Source: Desertivirga xinjiangensis
Lineage (GTDB): Bacteria > Bacteroidota > Bacteroidia > Sphingobacteriales > Sphingobacteriaceae
Direction of reading: 5' to 3'
Length of the DNA stretch: 64,000 nucleotides
NCBI RefSeq assembly: GCF_024436435.1
Contig: NZ_JAFMZP010000002.1
Location: 434,001 to 498,000, forward strand
Under the pieces are notes generated by a model. That model made no database searches, was not told the DNA's origin, and was given only the letters and a program-made list of their open reading frames with translations. Of this stretch, positions 54,520 through 63,796 are shown piece after piece. The first letter of the stretch is position 1, and every line of letters begins with the position of its first letter. The translations under genes and the position numbers were made by a program.

Positions 54520-54627
54520 AAGTGCAGTTATTAATTTGTTAAAACCTTGCGGAACATAAAGTTACCGCTTTGCAAAATTAATTTCGGCCCTCCTTCTGGA
54601 GGATGACCGCATACACTGCGCTTATGC
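54516..54627 (-). ncRNA. Candidate bridge-RNA end of the IS110 remnant
   Basis: A 12-bp inverted repeat (GCATAAGTGCAG 54516-54527, CTGCGCTTATGC 54616-54627; one mismatch) encloses about 88 bases with two further hairpins: CCTCC-TTCT-GGAGG at 54589-54602, and GCGGAAC...GTTACCGC near 54572-54591. IS110-group elements encode their guide (bridge) RNA in the non-coding end upstream of the transposase. Position and structure fit, but no loop-to-target match was tested. Confidence 0.35.
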
Positions 54628-54826
54628 TTTTCTTACATAATTACTCCTTTTTAATCCTTGAAGCTCCTCCGGAACTCCTAAGGACAGACAAAAGCTTAAA
54701 TAACGACATTGGGCAGGAAGGGACGGCAGTAGACGTAAGAGGAACAGAATCAATAATAGGTAATTTGCTTACAAGCTTCAGGGGTTTGCATACATGCGTT
54801 CCATTTGGCTTACTGATCTTTGAATC

Positions 54827-55831
54827 ATGGAAATAAAACAAATAGCATTGGGCAGCCAGGGCTTGGTTGTACCAGTGATCGGCCTGGGCTGTATGGGCAT
54901 GACAGGTTTTGAAGAAGGGAATATGTATGGTCCTGCGGATGAGCAGGAAGCCGTCGCAACCATCAATCGTTCGCTGGAGTTGGGCGGCAATTTTTTGGAT
55001 ACTGCCGATCTGTATGGGCCGCTGAAAAATGAGCAGTTGATCGCTAAAGCAATCAGTGGTAAACGTGATCAGTTTATTTTGGCCACTAAGTTTGGCTGGG
55101 AGATCGATGACAACAATAAAGTAACCTGGGCCATTAATGGTAAAAGGGACTATGTAAAGAAGTCTATAGAGCGTTCGCTAAAGAATCTCAATACCGATTA
55201 CATCGATCTGTATTATTTGCACCGTCTGGATAAAAATACGCCGGTCGAGGAAACGATTGGAGCGATGGCGGAGCTGGTTAAGGAAGGTAAAGTAGGTTAT
55301 ATCGGTTTGTCCGAAGTTTCGTCTGAAACGGTTAAGCGGGCGCATGCCGTGCATCCAATTACTGCTGTACAAAGCGAGTACTCTTTGTTTGAGCGGACCG
55401 TGGAAGAACGCGGGGTTTTGACGACCTTAAAGGAACTGGGTATTGGGTTTGTAGCTTACTCACCCTTGGGCCGTGGTTTTTTATCGGGACAGATCAAAAG
55501 CATCGATGACCTGCCGGAGAATGATTTCCGCAGAGCAATCCCGCGTTTCCAGGGAGAAATGTTTAATAAGAATATTGAATTGGTTAAGGCAATTGAAGCC
55601 ATGGCCGAAGCAAAGAACGTCACTTCTTCGCAGCTGGCTTTGGCCTGGATCATGAGCAAGGGGATTGTACCGATCCCGGGGACGAAACGCAGAAAGTACC
55701 TGGAGCAAAACCTTGCCGCGACTACCATCGAGTTGACGCAAGCAGATCTTTCACAACTGGAGAGCATTGTGCCTTTGGGTACTGACACGGGCGCACCTTA
55801 TGATGAGTTCAGTATGGGCTTAATTGATTAA
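54827..55831 (+). CDS. Aldo/keto reductase
   Basis: 334 residues of the AKR superfamily (AKR13/YakC-like). The catalytic tetrad residues are visible: Asp and Tyr in NFLDTADLYGP, Lys in ILATKFGW and His in YYLHRLD. The C-terminal NADPH-binding part has GIVPIPGTKRRKYLEQN. It reduces aldehydes or ketones with NADPH; the substrate is unknown. An AraC-type regulator follows after nine bases, likely controlling this gene. Confidence 0.94.
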   Translation: MEIKQIALGSQGLVVPVIGLGCMGMTGFEEGNMYGPADEQEAVATINRSLELGGNFLDTADLYGPLKNEQLIAKAISGKRDQFILATKFGWEIDDNNKVTWAINGKRDYVKKSIERSLKNLNTDYIDLYYLHRLDKNTPVEETIGAMAELVKEGKVGYIGLSEVSSETVKRAHAVHPITAVQSEYSLFERTVEERGVLTTLKELGIGFVAYSPLGRGFLSGQIKSIDDLPENDFRRAIPRFQGEMFNKNIELVKAIEAMAEAKNVTSSQLALAWIMSKGIVPIPGTKRRKYLEQNLAATTIELTQADLSQLESIVPLGTDTGAPYDEFSMGLID

Positions 55832-55839
55832 TTTTGAGT

Positions 55840-56736
55840 ATGCACTCCATTAATTCAATTAACTCTATCTCGGAATTTCACCGCTTGCTGTCATTGCCAG
55901 AGCCTCGCCACCCGCTGGTGAGCGTGATCAATCTGGCGGAAAGTGTTTTTCTGGAAGACGAGGTCTGGAAAGGTTTTGTTAACCGCTTTTATTGCGTGGC
56001 GCTCAAACGCGAAGCCAAAGGCAAGATCAGGTACGGACAGCAGCATTATGATTACGATAAAGGAGTATTAAGTTTTACCGCGCCTAACCAGGTGCAGCAA
56101 CTGGACCTGCAAAATATGGAATGCGGGTCCGGTTATCTCCTGATCTTTCACCCGGACTTCCTGTTACAGCATGCTCTGGCGACCAGCATTCATCACTACG
56201 GTTTTTTCGATTATGCCGTTAATGAAGCGCTGCACCTGTCGGCCGAGGAAGAAGATGACCTGATCACCATCCTCCATAAAATTGATAAGGAGTGCCAGCA
56301 TATCGATAAGCATACCCAGGAGATCATTCTGACGCAAATTGAGAGCCTGCTAAAATACTCCAACCGCTTTTATGAGCGGCAGTTTTTAACCCGCAAAAAT
56401 AATAGTTTAGATCTCCTCACCAGGTTCGAGCAGTTGATCGATGATTACTTTAAAAGTGAGGTACGGGGCTTGCTCACGGTACAATATATTGCCGGGCAGA
56501 TGAACCTGTCGCCGAACTACCTGAGTGACCTGCTTCGGGTTCATACCGGGCAGAACACACAGCAGCATATTCATGAAAAACTAATTGCGAAAGCCAAAGA
56601 AAAGCTCTCCACAACAAGTCTTTCGGTCAGCGAGATCGCCTATGCCCTGGGCTTTGAGCACGCGCAATCCTTCAGCACGCTCTTCAAAAAAAAGACGAAT
56701 TTATCGCCGCTGGAATTTCGACAGGCGTTTAACTGA
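55840..56736 (+). CDS. AraC-family transcriptional regulator
   Basis: 298 residues from the ATG at 55840; a TTG six bases upstream is also in frame. The N-terminal ~170 residues are a cupin-like sensing domain. The C-terminal double helix-turn-helix begins near residue 210 (VQYIAGQMNLSPNYLSDLLR, VSEIAYALGFEHAQSFSTLF). It lies nine bases after the aldo/keto reductase gene, an arrangement common in Bacteroidetes and consistent with local regulation. Confidence 0.93.
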   Translation: MHSINSINSISEFHRLLSLPEPRHPLVSVINLAESVFLEDEVWKGFVNRFYCVALKREAKGKIRYGQQHYDYDKGVLSFTAPNQVQQLDLQNMECGSGYLLIFHPDFLLQHALATSIHHYGFFDYAVNEALHLSAEEEDDLITILHKIDKECQHIDKHTQEIILTQIESLLKYSNRFYERQFLTRKNNSLDLLTRFEQLIDDYFKSEVRGLLTVQYIAGQMNLSPNYLSDLLRVHTGQNTQQHIHEKLIAKAKEKLSTTSLSVSEIAYALGFEHAQSFSTLFKKKTNLSPLEFRQAFN

Positions 56737-56866
56737 TTACCAGGGACAAACAGATATAGGCCTGTCTGCATAGCAGTAAACCAAGCATGTCGATTTATGT
56801 TAAAACCTGACCTGGGTAAAAGATGTGGAGCAAGAGAATGTCGAAATTAATGCTTTCGCTGATAAA

Positions 56867-57415
56867 TTAGTTTACCGGTTCATAGTAAAGAGTCACAGCA
56901 CCGCCGCTAAAGGTTTTGGTCTTTATGAGTTTGAGAAGAATTTTTTCGCTGATGTTTTTAAATAGGGGCAAACCACTTCCTGCGATAACAGGATGAACAC
57001 AAATTTGATATTCGTCTATTAACTTAAGTTTCGTCAAAGCTACAATCAAGCCCGGACTGCAAACAAAGACGTCATTACCCGATTGTTGTTTGAGGTCCAG
57101 AACTTCTTTCTCAAGGTCTTGACTTGCTAATTTCGCACTTTTCCAATCCACACTTTTCATTGTGCGGGAAAAAACAATCTTTGGAGCGTTGTCCATTGCG
57201 ACTGCAAAATCGTCCATGGCCTTATCGCCTGTAGGCTTTTCCAGCACGGTTCGCCAAAATTCCATTAGCTGGTAAGTTATCCTGCCATACAAGAGGGCAT
57301 CAGCACTTCTCACCAGGTCAGCGTAATGCTGATGTATTTCTTCGTCAGGGACAATTGAGGTATGGTTACAAAACCCATCAAGGGTCATATTGATTGCTGC
57401 AATGATCTTTCTCAT
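56867..57415 (-). CDS. Dihydrofolate reductase-like (RibD_C) protein
   Basis: 182 residues: MRKIIAAINMTLDGFCNH, then ADALLYGRITYQLMEFW and IVFSRTMKSVDWKSAKLA, then FVCSPGLIVALTKLKLIDEY and the end GSGLPLF. This is the YwjB/RibD_C-like stand-alone family with a DHFR fold and no assigned substrate. It stands alone, convergent with the AraC gene. In place of the usual GGG/SGG motif near the C-terminal half it has CSPG. Confidence 0.88.
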   Translation of the reverse strand: MRKIIAAINMTLDGFCNHTSIVPDEEIHQHYADLVRSADALLYGRITYQLMEFWRTVLEKPTGDKAMDDFAVAMDNAPKIVFSRTMKSVDWKSAKLASQDLEKEVLDLKQQSGNDVFVCSPGLIVALTKLKLIDEYQICVHPVIAGSGLPLFKNISEKILLKLIKTKTFSGGAVTLYYEPVN

Positions 57416-57465
57416 ACTGTTTTGTTCAAGTTAATCATCATTTTCAAGTTCATGTATATCGGTTC

Positions 57466-58731
57466 TCACAACTGGTAACTAAACTGATAGCACCAATTGT
57501 GCAAAGGGTAGACCTTATTAAGTATTTTCATTTTCAACTCATTTCCCTGCGAGTCTCTTAGATTTCCTCTTGGACCATGTTTATAACCGTTTTTCCCACG
57601 CAGACCATTGACGGCATACCTCACTTTACAGCCTGCGGGGGATCTCTTACAAAAAAGCTTTATTGTATTATCCTTCAGGAGTACATTTCGAAGGATGTTG
57701 ACGTTTTTAGGGGATACTACACTAAATCCATAGTTAGCAGCTTTCAATACAGCCACAGTATCCAGGACAAGTGGTGAATGGGGTACGGCAAAATCAATTA
57801 AAACAGTGTCGCCGGAAATAGTGGTATTTCGGGGAAACAACCCCCCGATTGGCTTCGACTCAAGCATCCTGACGACTGAGAGCCCGGCCATGTAACCGAG
57901 TCTTTTTTGTGATATTCCATCAAGGTGCACACGTTCATCGACGAAGCTGTAGGGATAGGTGGGGCCACTTCCAAAAAATAAAGAATCTTCCTGTATCAAC
58001 TCTAATTGCCCCTGCGGTACGAAAACTTCCTTAGCATTAAAAGTCGCCTCGTTGAAGCTTTTAGACAATGTGAGGCAATTGGTCTGGTAGGAGATGCAGG
58101 CAACGTCCTGGGGCTGTCCGGTAATTGCTTTAATGTCTTCAGACAGGTTCAGCTGGAACATTTTCAGGTCTTTCTTATAGTTGGTCGACTTTTTCCACAC
58201 AATATCATTTTCTCCCTGCATCCAGCAAAAAGCAGGAACGATAAATTTCCAGCCTTTTTCCCTGGCTTTATTATGCGCCTTTTTTATTTCATCAAGAAAT
58301 TTCACATATGGCTTGCTTCCCCTGCCAAGATCGACAATACTTGTTGCGCCCTGCCCGCCGGGAAATGTACAGATCATTATACTATCGAGAGCTCCTTTTT
58401 TCTGCAAATAGGCAGCTACAACTTCTGACATCCCATATATCGAGAGCTCAAAAGCGCGCCTTTTATCACCCAGAATCTTTTTCATCCGTTGTTTAAAATG
58501 GGTGTCAGACAGATATCCAAACTCTCCATCAAGGTTCTCGGTTACTACATGATTTAAGGTCTTTTTCGATAAAGAATCAAAATCCGTAACCCTGACAGCC
58601 TCTTCACCTAATGCCAGACTTTGCCCGTAAACCGGTATTGCCAGCACCGTACGCTGTTGTTCGCCGGACTTTTTGTTACAGCCTAGACAAATTAAAAGTA
58701 ATAAGAGGATTAGAGGAAAGCTTAATTTCAT
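57466..58731 (-). CDS. SGNH/sialate O-acetylesterase-like lipoprotein
   Basis: 421 residues from 58731, where a lipoprotein signal begins (MKLSFPLILLLLLICLGC, Cys at 18). The catalytic Ser block is VYGQSLALG near residue 38. The second block, AFCWMQGENDI, is typical of carbohydrate esterases of the SASA/DUF303 kind. The His block is DERVHLDGISQKRLGYM. It should be a surface or periplasmic esterase removing acyl groups from glycans. An upstream in-frame start at 58800 would bury the signal peptide. Confidence 0.8.
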   Translation of the reverse strand: MKLSFPLILLLLLICLGCNKKSGEQQRTVLAIPVYGQSLALGEEAVRVTDFDSLSKKTLNHVVTENLDGEFGYLSDTHFKQRMKKILGDKRRAFELSIYGMSEVVAAYLQKKGALDSIMICTFPGGQGATSIVDLGRGSKPYVKFLDEIKKAHNKAREKGWKFIVPAFCWMQGENDIVWKKSTNYKKDLKMFQLNLSEDIKAITGQPQDVACISYQTNCLTLSKSFNEATFNAKEVFVPQGQLELIQEDSLFFGSGPTYPYSFVDERVHLDGISQKRLGYMAGLSVVRMLESKPIGGLFPRNTTISGDTVLIDFAVPHSPLVLDTVAVLKAANYGFSVVSPKNVNILRNVLLKDNTIKLFCKRSPAGCKVRYAVNGLRGKNGYKHGPRGNLRDSQGNELKMKILNKVYPLHNWCYQFSYQL

Positions 58732-58873
58732 TTCCTTACCGGTATTCTTTTCCACCGAAAACATAGGTGAAAAGACAAACAAAGAGCTACTTTCCTTCAT
58801 TCATTTATGACGGCTGAATATAAGCAATTTTCGTGCTATCAGAAACATAGGGGAATTTTTCGGGGCTTTACAT

Positions 58874-58894
58874 CTCCGGCTCAAGACGCCGGAG
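58874..58894. repeat. Hairpin between the esterase and kinase genes
   Basis: CTCCGGC and GCCGGAG pair perfectly around a seven-base loop. There is no T tract on the minus strand, so termination of the kinase transcript is only possible. Confidence 0.4.
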
Positions 58895-58975
58895 TTCTTA
58901 GAAAAAATACAAATAATATGCCGAAGCATTCTCCATTGAGTTTCAAATAATAGCAGGATGTATTCTTTTTATACT

Positions 58976-60862
58976 CTAAGAAAAAGGATTAATTGGAATC
59001 GTAAACCAAAACGAACTTCCTTTTCCATCATCACTATTTACTCCTATTTTACCGCCATGTTTTTTAATGATCTCTGCGCAGATGTATAGTCCTAACCCTA
59101 GACCTGAATATTGCATTCCACTGCTGTCTGCCCTGTAATATCTGTCGAAAAGGTACGGGATCTTGTCCTTCGAGACACCAGGACCATTATCTGTGACAGA
59201 GATTTTTACTGATTGCTCTTCTTTAGCCAGGTCAACGAAAATTTCTTTTGATCGAGCCGCATATTTTATTGCGTTATTAATAAAATTTAACAATACCTGC
59301 TCAATTCGATCGGGATCTGCATATACTTCCAGTTCTTTGTCCCCCCGAAGTATTATTGAATATTCACCTGCCTCACGAATATGATGGCAACAATTGTTCA
59401 CAAGTTCGCCCGGTCTAAACCATGCCCTGCGAAGATGAATCTGTCCTTGGTTTGATTTGCTGGCATTTAACAGGTCATCTATGAGTGCAGTTACCTTTGC
59501 GATGCTAATATTGCTTTGTTCAACTAATTTAACCGTTGTGTTATCGGGCAACCGACCTTTCATTCTACCAAGTAATTGGAGGGAAGCCTTTAAGCTGGTT
59601 ATTGGTGTTTTTAGTTCGTGGCTGGCAATACTTATAAAATCATCCTTTTGCTGTTGCAGCATTTTAAGTTCATGAATATCTGTGGAAGTGCCTATCCAGA
59701 AATCGACTTTTCCATTTCTTTTTAAGATAGGTCTGATGCGAGTTAAATGCCACCTGAAATTTCCATCAGCCTGCTTATAACGGGTTTCTATGTCTTCCTC
59801 AATTCCGGTTTCCCTTATTTTTTGACAGATTTCCAGTGCAGATTGCAAGTCATCTCGATGGAGCACCTGCTGCCATCCATATCCACTGGATTGCTTGAAA
59901 TCGAGCCCCGTGTATGAATACCACTGCTTATTGAAAAAGGTGGCTAATCCTTCATCCGTAATTGTCCATGAAATTTGAGGCATAGCCTCCAGAATAGCAT
60001 TGAATTTATCAACGTCTTCTTCTGCACGTTTTCGTGCTTTAACCTGTTCAGTTACCTCATAGGCAAAAACCAGAATGCCATCAATTACGCCATCTCCGTT
60101 ATACCTGGGTTTATAAATAAAATTCCAATAAATATCTTCAGGCTCACTGCCTTCATGTCTTGCCAGTACGGTTAATACCTCTTTCCCCTCGAATGTCTCT
60201 CCCTTAAGATAAACCTTGGAAAGGATATCCATAAGAGGGTGCCCGTCCATCTCCGGTAAGGCTTCCAGAATAGATTTTCCAAGAAGAGAACGGCCCGGAA
60301 ATATAATTTGATAGGTAGGATTAACAAGTTCAAAAACGAAATCAGCACCCTTAACAATACAAATCGCTCCGGGTGCCTCCATAAAAAGAGAGTGCAATTC
60401 TTTCGTTTTCAATTCTGCCACTTCAGTTGCAATCCGCTCTTTTCTTGCCAGCTCAAATGCATCGGTAATGTCAACTGTTGTGTGGATAATATACTTTATA
60501 TTTCCATCGGCATCTATTACCGGGTTATTGAATGCCCTCCAGTACCTGGTCTCAAAGGAATTTGTTCCTCTGACCGGGATATCATATCGCTGCGTAGGCA
60601 GAGATGTTTCAGATTTTTTTAGTACACATTCGATCAGGCTGTTTTTTAAAGCCTGAACACTTCCCGTTTCCAAATCATCGGGATTTTCTGGAAAAGCTTC
60701 AAAGAGGCCTAGGCCAACAATATCCCCAGGGTTAGTGCCGGTTACTTTTAAATATGCGGGATTACCATATATAATGGTAAAAGACGGCGTATCTGGCTTG
60801 AGAACTATAGTAGGAGGCGCCGAGAGCAGTGATTGCTGAATTTCGTTTGAGATACGGTACAT
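58976..60862 (-). CDS. PAS-domain sensor histidine kinase
   Basis: 628 residues, no membrane segments. Three PAS domains lie at about 10-130, 155-270 and 285-400. The HisKA helix with the phospho-accepting His is near 413 (FISIASHELKTPITSLKASL). The ATPase domain has the N box NFINNAIKYA near 530, then DNGPGVSKDKIPYLFDRYYR and GLGLGLYICAEIIKKHGG. A cytoplasmic kinase sensing small ligands, redox or light through PAS. No response regulator is adjacent; a cheB fragment lies on the other side of its start, hinting that a CheB/CheR-type signalling gene was once here. Confidence 0.93.
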   Translation of the reverse strand: MYRISNEIQQSLLSAPPTIVLKPDTPSFTIIYGNPAYLKVTGTNPGDIVGLGLFEAFPENPDDLETGSVQALKNSLIECVLKKSETSLPTQRYDIPVRGTNSFETRYWRAFNNPVIDADGNIKYIIHTTVDITDAFELARKERIATEVAELKTKELHSLFMEAPGAICIVKGADFVFELVNPTYQIIFPGRSLLGKSILEALPEMDGHPLMDILSKVYLKGETFEGKEVLTVLARHEGSEPEDIYWNFIYKPRYNGDGVIDGILVFAYEVTEQVKARKRAEEDVDKFNAILEAMPQISWTITDEGLATFFNKQWYSYTGLDFKQSSGYGWQQVLHRDDLQSALEICQKIRETGIEEDIETRYKQADGNFRWHLTRIRPILKRNGKVDFWIGTSTDIHELKMLQQQKDDFISIASHELKTPITSLKASLQLLGRMKGRLPDNTTVKLVEQSNISIAKVTALIDDLLNASKSNQGQIHLRRAWFRPGELVNNCCHHIREAGEYSIILRGDKELEVYADPDRIEQVLLNFINNAIKYAARSKEIFVDLAKEEQSVKISVTDNGPGVSKDKIPYLFDRYYRADSSGMQYSGLGLGLYICAEIIKKHGGKIGVNSDDGKGSSFWFTIPINPFS

Positions 60863-60999
60863 GTAAGATAGTTATTGGACAAGCTAGCAATTATAATGCA
60901 AAGAGATACTGAAAAGATAAGAAACATCATTCTTATTTCTTTATCCCTTAAAAAACTCGAGGCTGTTGTACAAAGTGTCGTAGAGAAGAAACCATTCAC

Positions 61000-61031
61000 T
61001 TTGGCGAATTGTAACAGATGTTATATATTTG
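61000..61031 (+). promoter_or_regulatory. Bacteroidetes-type promoter
   Basis: TTTG at 61000-61003 and TATATTTG at 61024-61031 match the -33 and -7 boxes with 20 bases between them. A start site near 61037 would serve the small gene at 61083. Confidence 0.6.
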
Positions 61032-61082
61032 AGAACACTTATGGAAAGGATAAAAGACATTCAACTTGTTCAGGAAGGAGAC

Positions 61083-61241
61083 ATGATGCATTATAGCGAC
61101 AACCTTTCTGTTGTTTCCTCTGTGGATATCGAAAATAACAAAGTATACATAAAGGTAGACAATGGAGATATCGTCGGAATGAAAATCGAAGATTTTTCCC
61201 GTTGTACGTTCTTTAGAAATCGACCACAACGTTATTATTAG
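61083..61241 (+). CDS. Small hypothetical protein, 52 residues
   Basis: The start at 61083 is chosen for the strong AGGAAGGAG motif just before it and the promoter upstream; an earlier in-frame ATG at 61041 would lie almost at the transcription start. The protein is a short beta-type chain (VVSSVDIENNKVYIKVDNGD) with a basic end (FFRNRPQRYY). I do not recognise it. Confidence 0.5.
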   Translation: MMHYSDNLSVVSSVDIENNKVYIKVDNGDIVGMKIEDFSRCTFFRNRPQRYY

Positions 61242-61273
61242 CAAGGGTTAGTACTTTTCTCCCTAATCAACGA

Positions 61274-61357
61274 ATGAGTTTCACCCCGCCCTCTTATAAA
61301 GTAGGCATTGGCGCTTCTGCAGGAGGTATTAAGCCACTCAAATCAGAAATCGCATGA
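61274..61357 (+). pseudogene. N-terminal fragment of a CheB-type methylesterase
   Basis: Twenty-seven codons read MSFTPPSYKVGIGASAGGIK and then PLKSEIA before a stop. The GIGASAGG segment is the nucleophile-elbow start of CheB methylesterases, usually found in CheB-CheR-PAS fusion proteins. Everything after it is lost. No other gene is seen in 61242-61483. Confidence 0.6.
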
Positions 61358-61483
61358 AAGTTAGAGACAGCATAACGGATCCTTCGAGGTAGAAGGTGTG
61401 ATAAGCGAATAGATTCTATCGGCGCCTTTAAAGCGACTAAAAAAGTCATGCTAAGATATCTTTTTATAGTCTACTTATAGTTT

Positions 61484-61507
61484 AAAAAAACCGGCCGGAT
61501 CGGCCGG
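61484..61507 (-). terminator. Rho-independent terminator after the YceI gene
   Basis: On the minus strand CCGGCCG-ATC-CGGCCGG is followed by seven T (61490-61484). It lies eight bases after the stop of the YceI-like gene. Confidence 0.85.
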
Positions 61508-61515
61508 CTACGTGT

Positions 61516-62127
61516 TTAGTCACGGATGGAAGTAATGTTCAGCGTTATTTCAACCTCAGGTAACAGATACAGGGACTCCTCCGGATCGTTATAACTGTTC
61601 ATTCCCCAATTCAACCTGTTTATTTTGAAATAGGCATCTGTATGCACTGTGGTTCCCTCGCTGGTAATTTTTGCCGGGAAACTTATTTGATGGGTTTGAC
61701 CAATCATGGAGAAATCCCCCGTCACTACATAATTTGCACCTTCAACTGCCGAACTTGTTCCTCTCAAGTATGGTGATACTGAAGTAATATGAAATTTAGC
61801 ATCAGGATGCAGTGCAAGGTTAAAAAAATCAGGGCTTTTCAAATGGGCAAGCAGGTCTTCTCTCGGGCCCTCAGGCAAGTCATAGTTTTTAATGCTGCTT
61901 ATAGGAATATTAAATTCGCCCCCGCTGATCACTCCTTTACTGTTCATCTTCAGTTCTCCCTCTACGTCAAATGAACCTTCATGAAAGTGATCGGTTGCAC
62001 TTCCTTTCCATTCAACCTTAGAAGCGTCCGCCTTAACAATGTAGGTGCTTGTTCTTTCCTCATCTTTCTGACAAGACACCAATAGTGTAAGCGCAAGTAC
62101 CGGCGCAGATAAGTATTTCATTTTCAT
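61516..62127 (-). CDS. YceI-family lipoprotein
   Basis: 203 residues from the ATG at 62127. Lipoprotein signal MKMKYLSAPVLALTLLVSC with Cys at 19. The YceI lipocalin-like barrel follows: SKVEWKGSATDHFHEGSFDV, ISGGEFNIPISSI, YVVTGDFSMIGQTHQISFPA and FKINRLNWGM. YceI proteins bind polyisoprenoid or amide lipids in the periplasm. The gene is second in an apparent operon, 19 bases after the cupin gene, and ends at a strong terminator. Confidence 0.92.
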   Translation of the reverse strand: MKMKYLSAPVLALTLLVSCQKDEERTSTYIVKADASKVEWKGSATDHFHEGSFDVEGELKMNSKGVISGGEFNIPISSIKNYDLPEGPREDLLAHLKSPDFFNLALHPDAKFHITSVSPYLRGTSSAVEGANYVVTGDFSMIGQTHQISFPAKITSEGTTVHTDAYFKINRLNWGMNSYNDPEESLYLLPEVEITLNITSIRD

Positions 62128-62146
62128 AATAGTAGTTTTTCCGATC

Positions 62147-62623
62147 TTATAAGAATGTGACGCCATAAGCCTCTGACAGCCGCGATGTAAGCTGGGCAAC
62201 AAGCTCTAAGGGCGGAGGTCCCATAGGAGGGAAAACCTGCAGCTCGCCGGTTGCGGGGGTACTAAACTCGATAAAGTAATTCCACAAGGCGCCCGGTGTT
62301 ATTACGGTGATAAAAGTAGCCTGCTTGCTCATTATCTTGAATGTATGAGGAACCTTTCGCGGAGCAAATACTGCATCTCCTGGCTTTGCTGTTCGTTGTT
62401 CCCCATCTATGTTAAAAGCCATTTCACCTTCCAACACATAAAACGTCTCATCTTCGTTTTCATGTAAGTGAAGGGGTGGTTCTGCACCCTCCGGTAAAAC
62501 CATTTCAATTACGGCCATTTCACCCGAGCTTTCTTCCGGTGAAATAAGGGTTTTGAAATAGCCTCCCTGATAATTCCTGTAAATACTGTTTGCTTCTAAA
62601 GCTGTCTCAATGCTCTCTTTCAT
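62147..62623 (-). CDS. Cupin-domain protein
   Basis: 158 residues from the ATG at 62623; upstream codons of the open frame have no support. The first cupin motif is PPLHLHENEDETFYVLEGEM, with His, His and Glu metal ligands. The second is PGDAVFAPRKVPHTF, with the later His. It probably binds a divalent metal; the family covers dioxygenases, isomerases and binding proteins, so the reaction is open. It precedes the YceI gene and follows an AraC-type regulator gene in the same direction. Confidence 0.9.
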   Translation of the reverse strand: MKESIETALEANSIYRNYQGGYFKTLISPEESSGEMAVIEMVLPEGAEPPLHLHENEDETFYVLEGEMAFNIDGEQRTAKPGDAVFAPRKVPHTFKIMSKQATFITVITPGALWNYFIEFSTPATGELQVFPPMGPPPLELVAQLTSRLSEAYGVTFL

Positions 62624-62718
62624 AAATATTTCTGCTGTATTTTTCCTGCAAAAATGGCTTGCCGGAGGGACAATGTTTTGTAAAAAACCGACATGCTCAG
62701 ATGTGAGGCAAGCTACAA

Positions 62719-63573
62719 TCATCCATAGAGGTTAGTGAAGCATTTACCATGAGTGACATAGAACTCACCTGTTGCGTTCTTTTTAAGACGCGAAGCGCGG
62801 AGGCCGGTGAGACGGGTAAAATCCCTGGAGAAATGAGCCGGGTCAAAGTATCCCAATTCATAGGCAAGGTTTGAGAGCGACTGATCCGGGTTCTTGTTAA
62901 GACGAGTAAAGGCAGCATTCAGACGAATAAAGCGGCCGAGCTCTTTTGGCGAGAGCCCTACTTTTGCCCGAAAGATACGTTCCAGTTGTCGCCCGGTAAT
63001 TCCAAGCTGCTGCTCAAGGTGGGCAAGACGGTAACTGCCGGTACTTTGGTAAAGCTGCGACAAGGTATGTTCTACATAAGCTTCCTGAGCCGTCTCTGGC
63101 AATAGTTTCTGGCTGAAAAATTTGTTGAGTACCTCTACCCGCGACAGATCATCCCTGGCTTCAAACAGGCTTTCGAGTACTTCATTGGCCTGGTTTCCCC
63201 AGATATTTTCCAAAGCGATGCATGGCAGATCAGTAAATTCATCCATCTGGTAAGCCATTATACGCTGGATACCGGCAGGTTTAAACTGCACCTTTGTCAG
63301 ACGCGTATGACCATGGAATTTTAACCAGATAGGGTTTCTCAGTTGTCCGACAATAAAGGAGCGCGGGGTGGTCTTCATCTCTTCCTCAGCATTTTTCAGA
63401 CTGTATTCATGTAGGTCTCCGTAAAGGAATAACATAGAAATTTGTCCGAAAGGAATAAGTCTCCAAACATCAGACATGAAAGAATTCGTTTTCCAGTCTA
63501 TATCAACGATCATGTAATGATCGATGTATTGAGCCAGAGAAGCTTGGGGCAGGTAGACTTCGGTTGTGTTCAC
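62719..63573 (-). CDS. AraC-family regulator with DUF6597-type N-terminal domain
   Basis: 284 residues. The N-terminal ~130 residues (LAQYIDHYMIVDIDWKT, GQISMLFLYGDLHEYS) match the DUF6597 domain found in AraC-type regulators. The C-terminal HTH pair starts near 180 (LEQQLGITGRQLERIFRAKV, LSNLAYELGYFDPAHFSRDF, TRLTGLRASRLKK). It is directly upstream of the cupin and YceI genes (95 bases), so it may control them. Confidence 0.9.
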   Translation of the reverse strand: MNTTEVYLPQASLAQYIDHYMIVDIDWKTNSFMSDVWRLIPFGQISMLFLYGDLHEYSLKNAEEEMKTTPRSFIVGQLRNPIWLKFHGHTRLTKVQFKPAGIQRIMAYQMDEFTDLPCIALENIWGNQANEVLESLFEARDDLSRVEVLNKFFSQKLLPETAQEAYVEHTLSQLYQSTGSYRLAHLEQQLGITGRQLERIFRAKVGLSPKELGRFIRLNAAFTRLNKNPDQSLSNLAYELGYFDPAHFSRDFTRLTGLRASRLKKNATGEFYVTHGKCFTNLYG

Positions 63574-63796
63574 GTATTGAGATTTTGATCAGGAATTAAG
63601 ATGGATAATTATGGGATGCGAATTTAGATCACTGCAAATAGCAATCAAGTTCTGTCGACAAAGGGCAGGATTTGTCGATAGAAGACAAGGTTCAAAGCTG
63701 GTTAGCAAGGGTTGAGAAACGCTTAGAAAAAGATATCAAAAAAATATTAGATAGATATCCGAAAGGATGTACTTTAACCGGGTTGCCGTGGCAGGC

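Noticed and set aside
55473-55788. Overlapping frames inside the aldo/keto reductase gene
   Set aside because: Shadows of a strongly supported gene; no independent start signals or family features.
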